Positions 33,875 to 33,911 of a DNA stretch of 33,911 nucleotides are shown in pieces. This DNA comes from SIG710 sp045648605 (GTDB lineage: Bacteria; Bacillota; Clostridia; Oscillospirales; CAG-272), in assembly GCA_045648605.1 (NCBI GenBank), contig JAZROG010000026.1:1-33911 (forward strand), read 5' to 3'. The notes under the pieces are model-generated. The model was given only the letters and a program-made list of their open reading frames with translations. It was not told where the DNA came from and searched no databases. How positions within the stretch are numbered: the stretch's first letter is position 1; each line of letters opens with the position of its first letter. The position numbers and the translations under genes are program-made.

Positions 33875-33911
33875 ATCAAAAGAGATTTATTTTCTCTTGC
33901 CTAAAGCGGAG

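Overview
The window looks like chromosomal DNA of an anaerobic, probably endospore-forming member of class Clostridia, of the kind common in gut communities. This rests on three things: Gram-positive-type genes (spoVG, a YerC/TrpR-like regulator, a DUF3794/SPOCS-LysM protein, an LCP-family wall ligase), strong AGGAGG-type ribosome binding sites, and clostridial gene order around smc-ftsY and infC-rpmI-rplT. The species cannot be named from the sequence alone.

Layout. (1) 1-3028, minus strand: the promoter-proximal end of what looks like a Gram-positive Pel-type exopolysaccharide operon. A large protein fuses an intact-looking HD-GYP phosphodiesterase, a degenerate SDR/epimerase-like module and a PelD-like block (four membrane helices, GAF, degenerate GGDEF that keeps RxxD). 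A PelE-like membrane gene follows and runs off the window. (2) 3029-3541: no convincing gene, but an array of short imperfect hairpins joined by GATG/CATC linkers. (3) 3543-4123, minus: a five-tRNA operon (Val-Asp-Phe-Gly-Cys) with a consensus promoter and a strong terminator. (4) 4153-7570, minus: a tight operon murC-yerC-methyltransferase-hslO. (5) 7766-8137, plus: spoVG with its terminator. (6) 8136-10731, minus: lipid kinase, YfcE-like phosphodiesterase, and an SGNH hydrolase broken by one in-frame TGA. (7) 10885-12444, plus: a SPOCS-LysM spore-envelope-type gene, followed by a 137-bp inverted-repeat element. (8) 12718-14141, plus: infC-rpmI-rplT behind a consensus promoter and an attenuator leader; infC appears to start at AUC (or AUU). 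(9) 14231-33797, plus: a long run of co-directional housekeeping genes, trmH-type methylase, dprA, topA, trmFO, plsX, rnc, radical SAM, smc, ftsY, rdgB, yhbY, nadD, yqeK, LCP protein, rsfS, leuS, many overlapping or only a few bases apart. A consensus promoter at the right edge serves a gene outside the window.

How the genes work together. Region 9 is a growth cluster linking tRNA modification, DNA topology, phospholipid initiation, RNA processing, chromosome condensation, protein targeting, nucleotide sanitation, NAD synthesis, ribosome assembly and leucine charging. Region 8 supplies translation initiation and 50S assembly with feedback control. Regions 4, 6 and 7 contribute wall precursors, redox proteostasis, lipid recycling and spore envelope functions. 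The most unusual item is the composite c-di-GMP protein in region 1, which places a c-di-GMP hydrolase domain and a c-di-GMP receptor of a polysaccharide secretion system on one polypeptide. The non-coding repeats, the interrupted hydrolase and the infC start are the other points worth checking.
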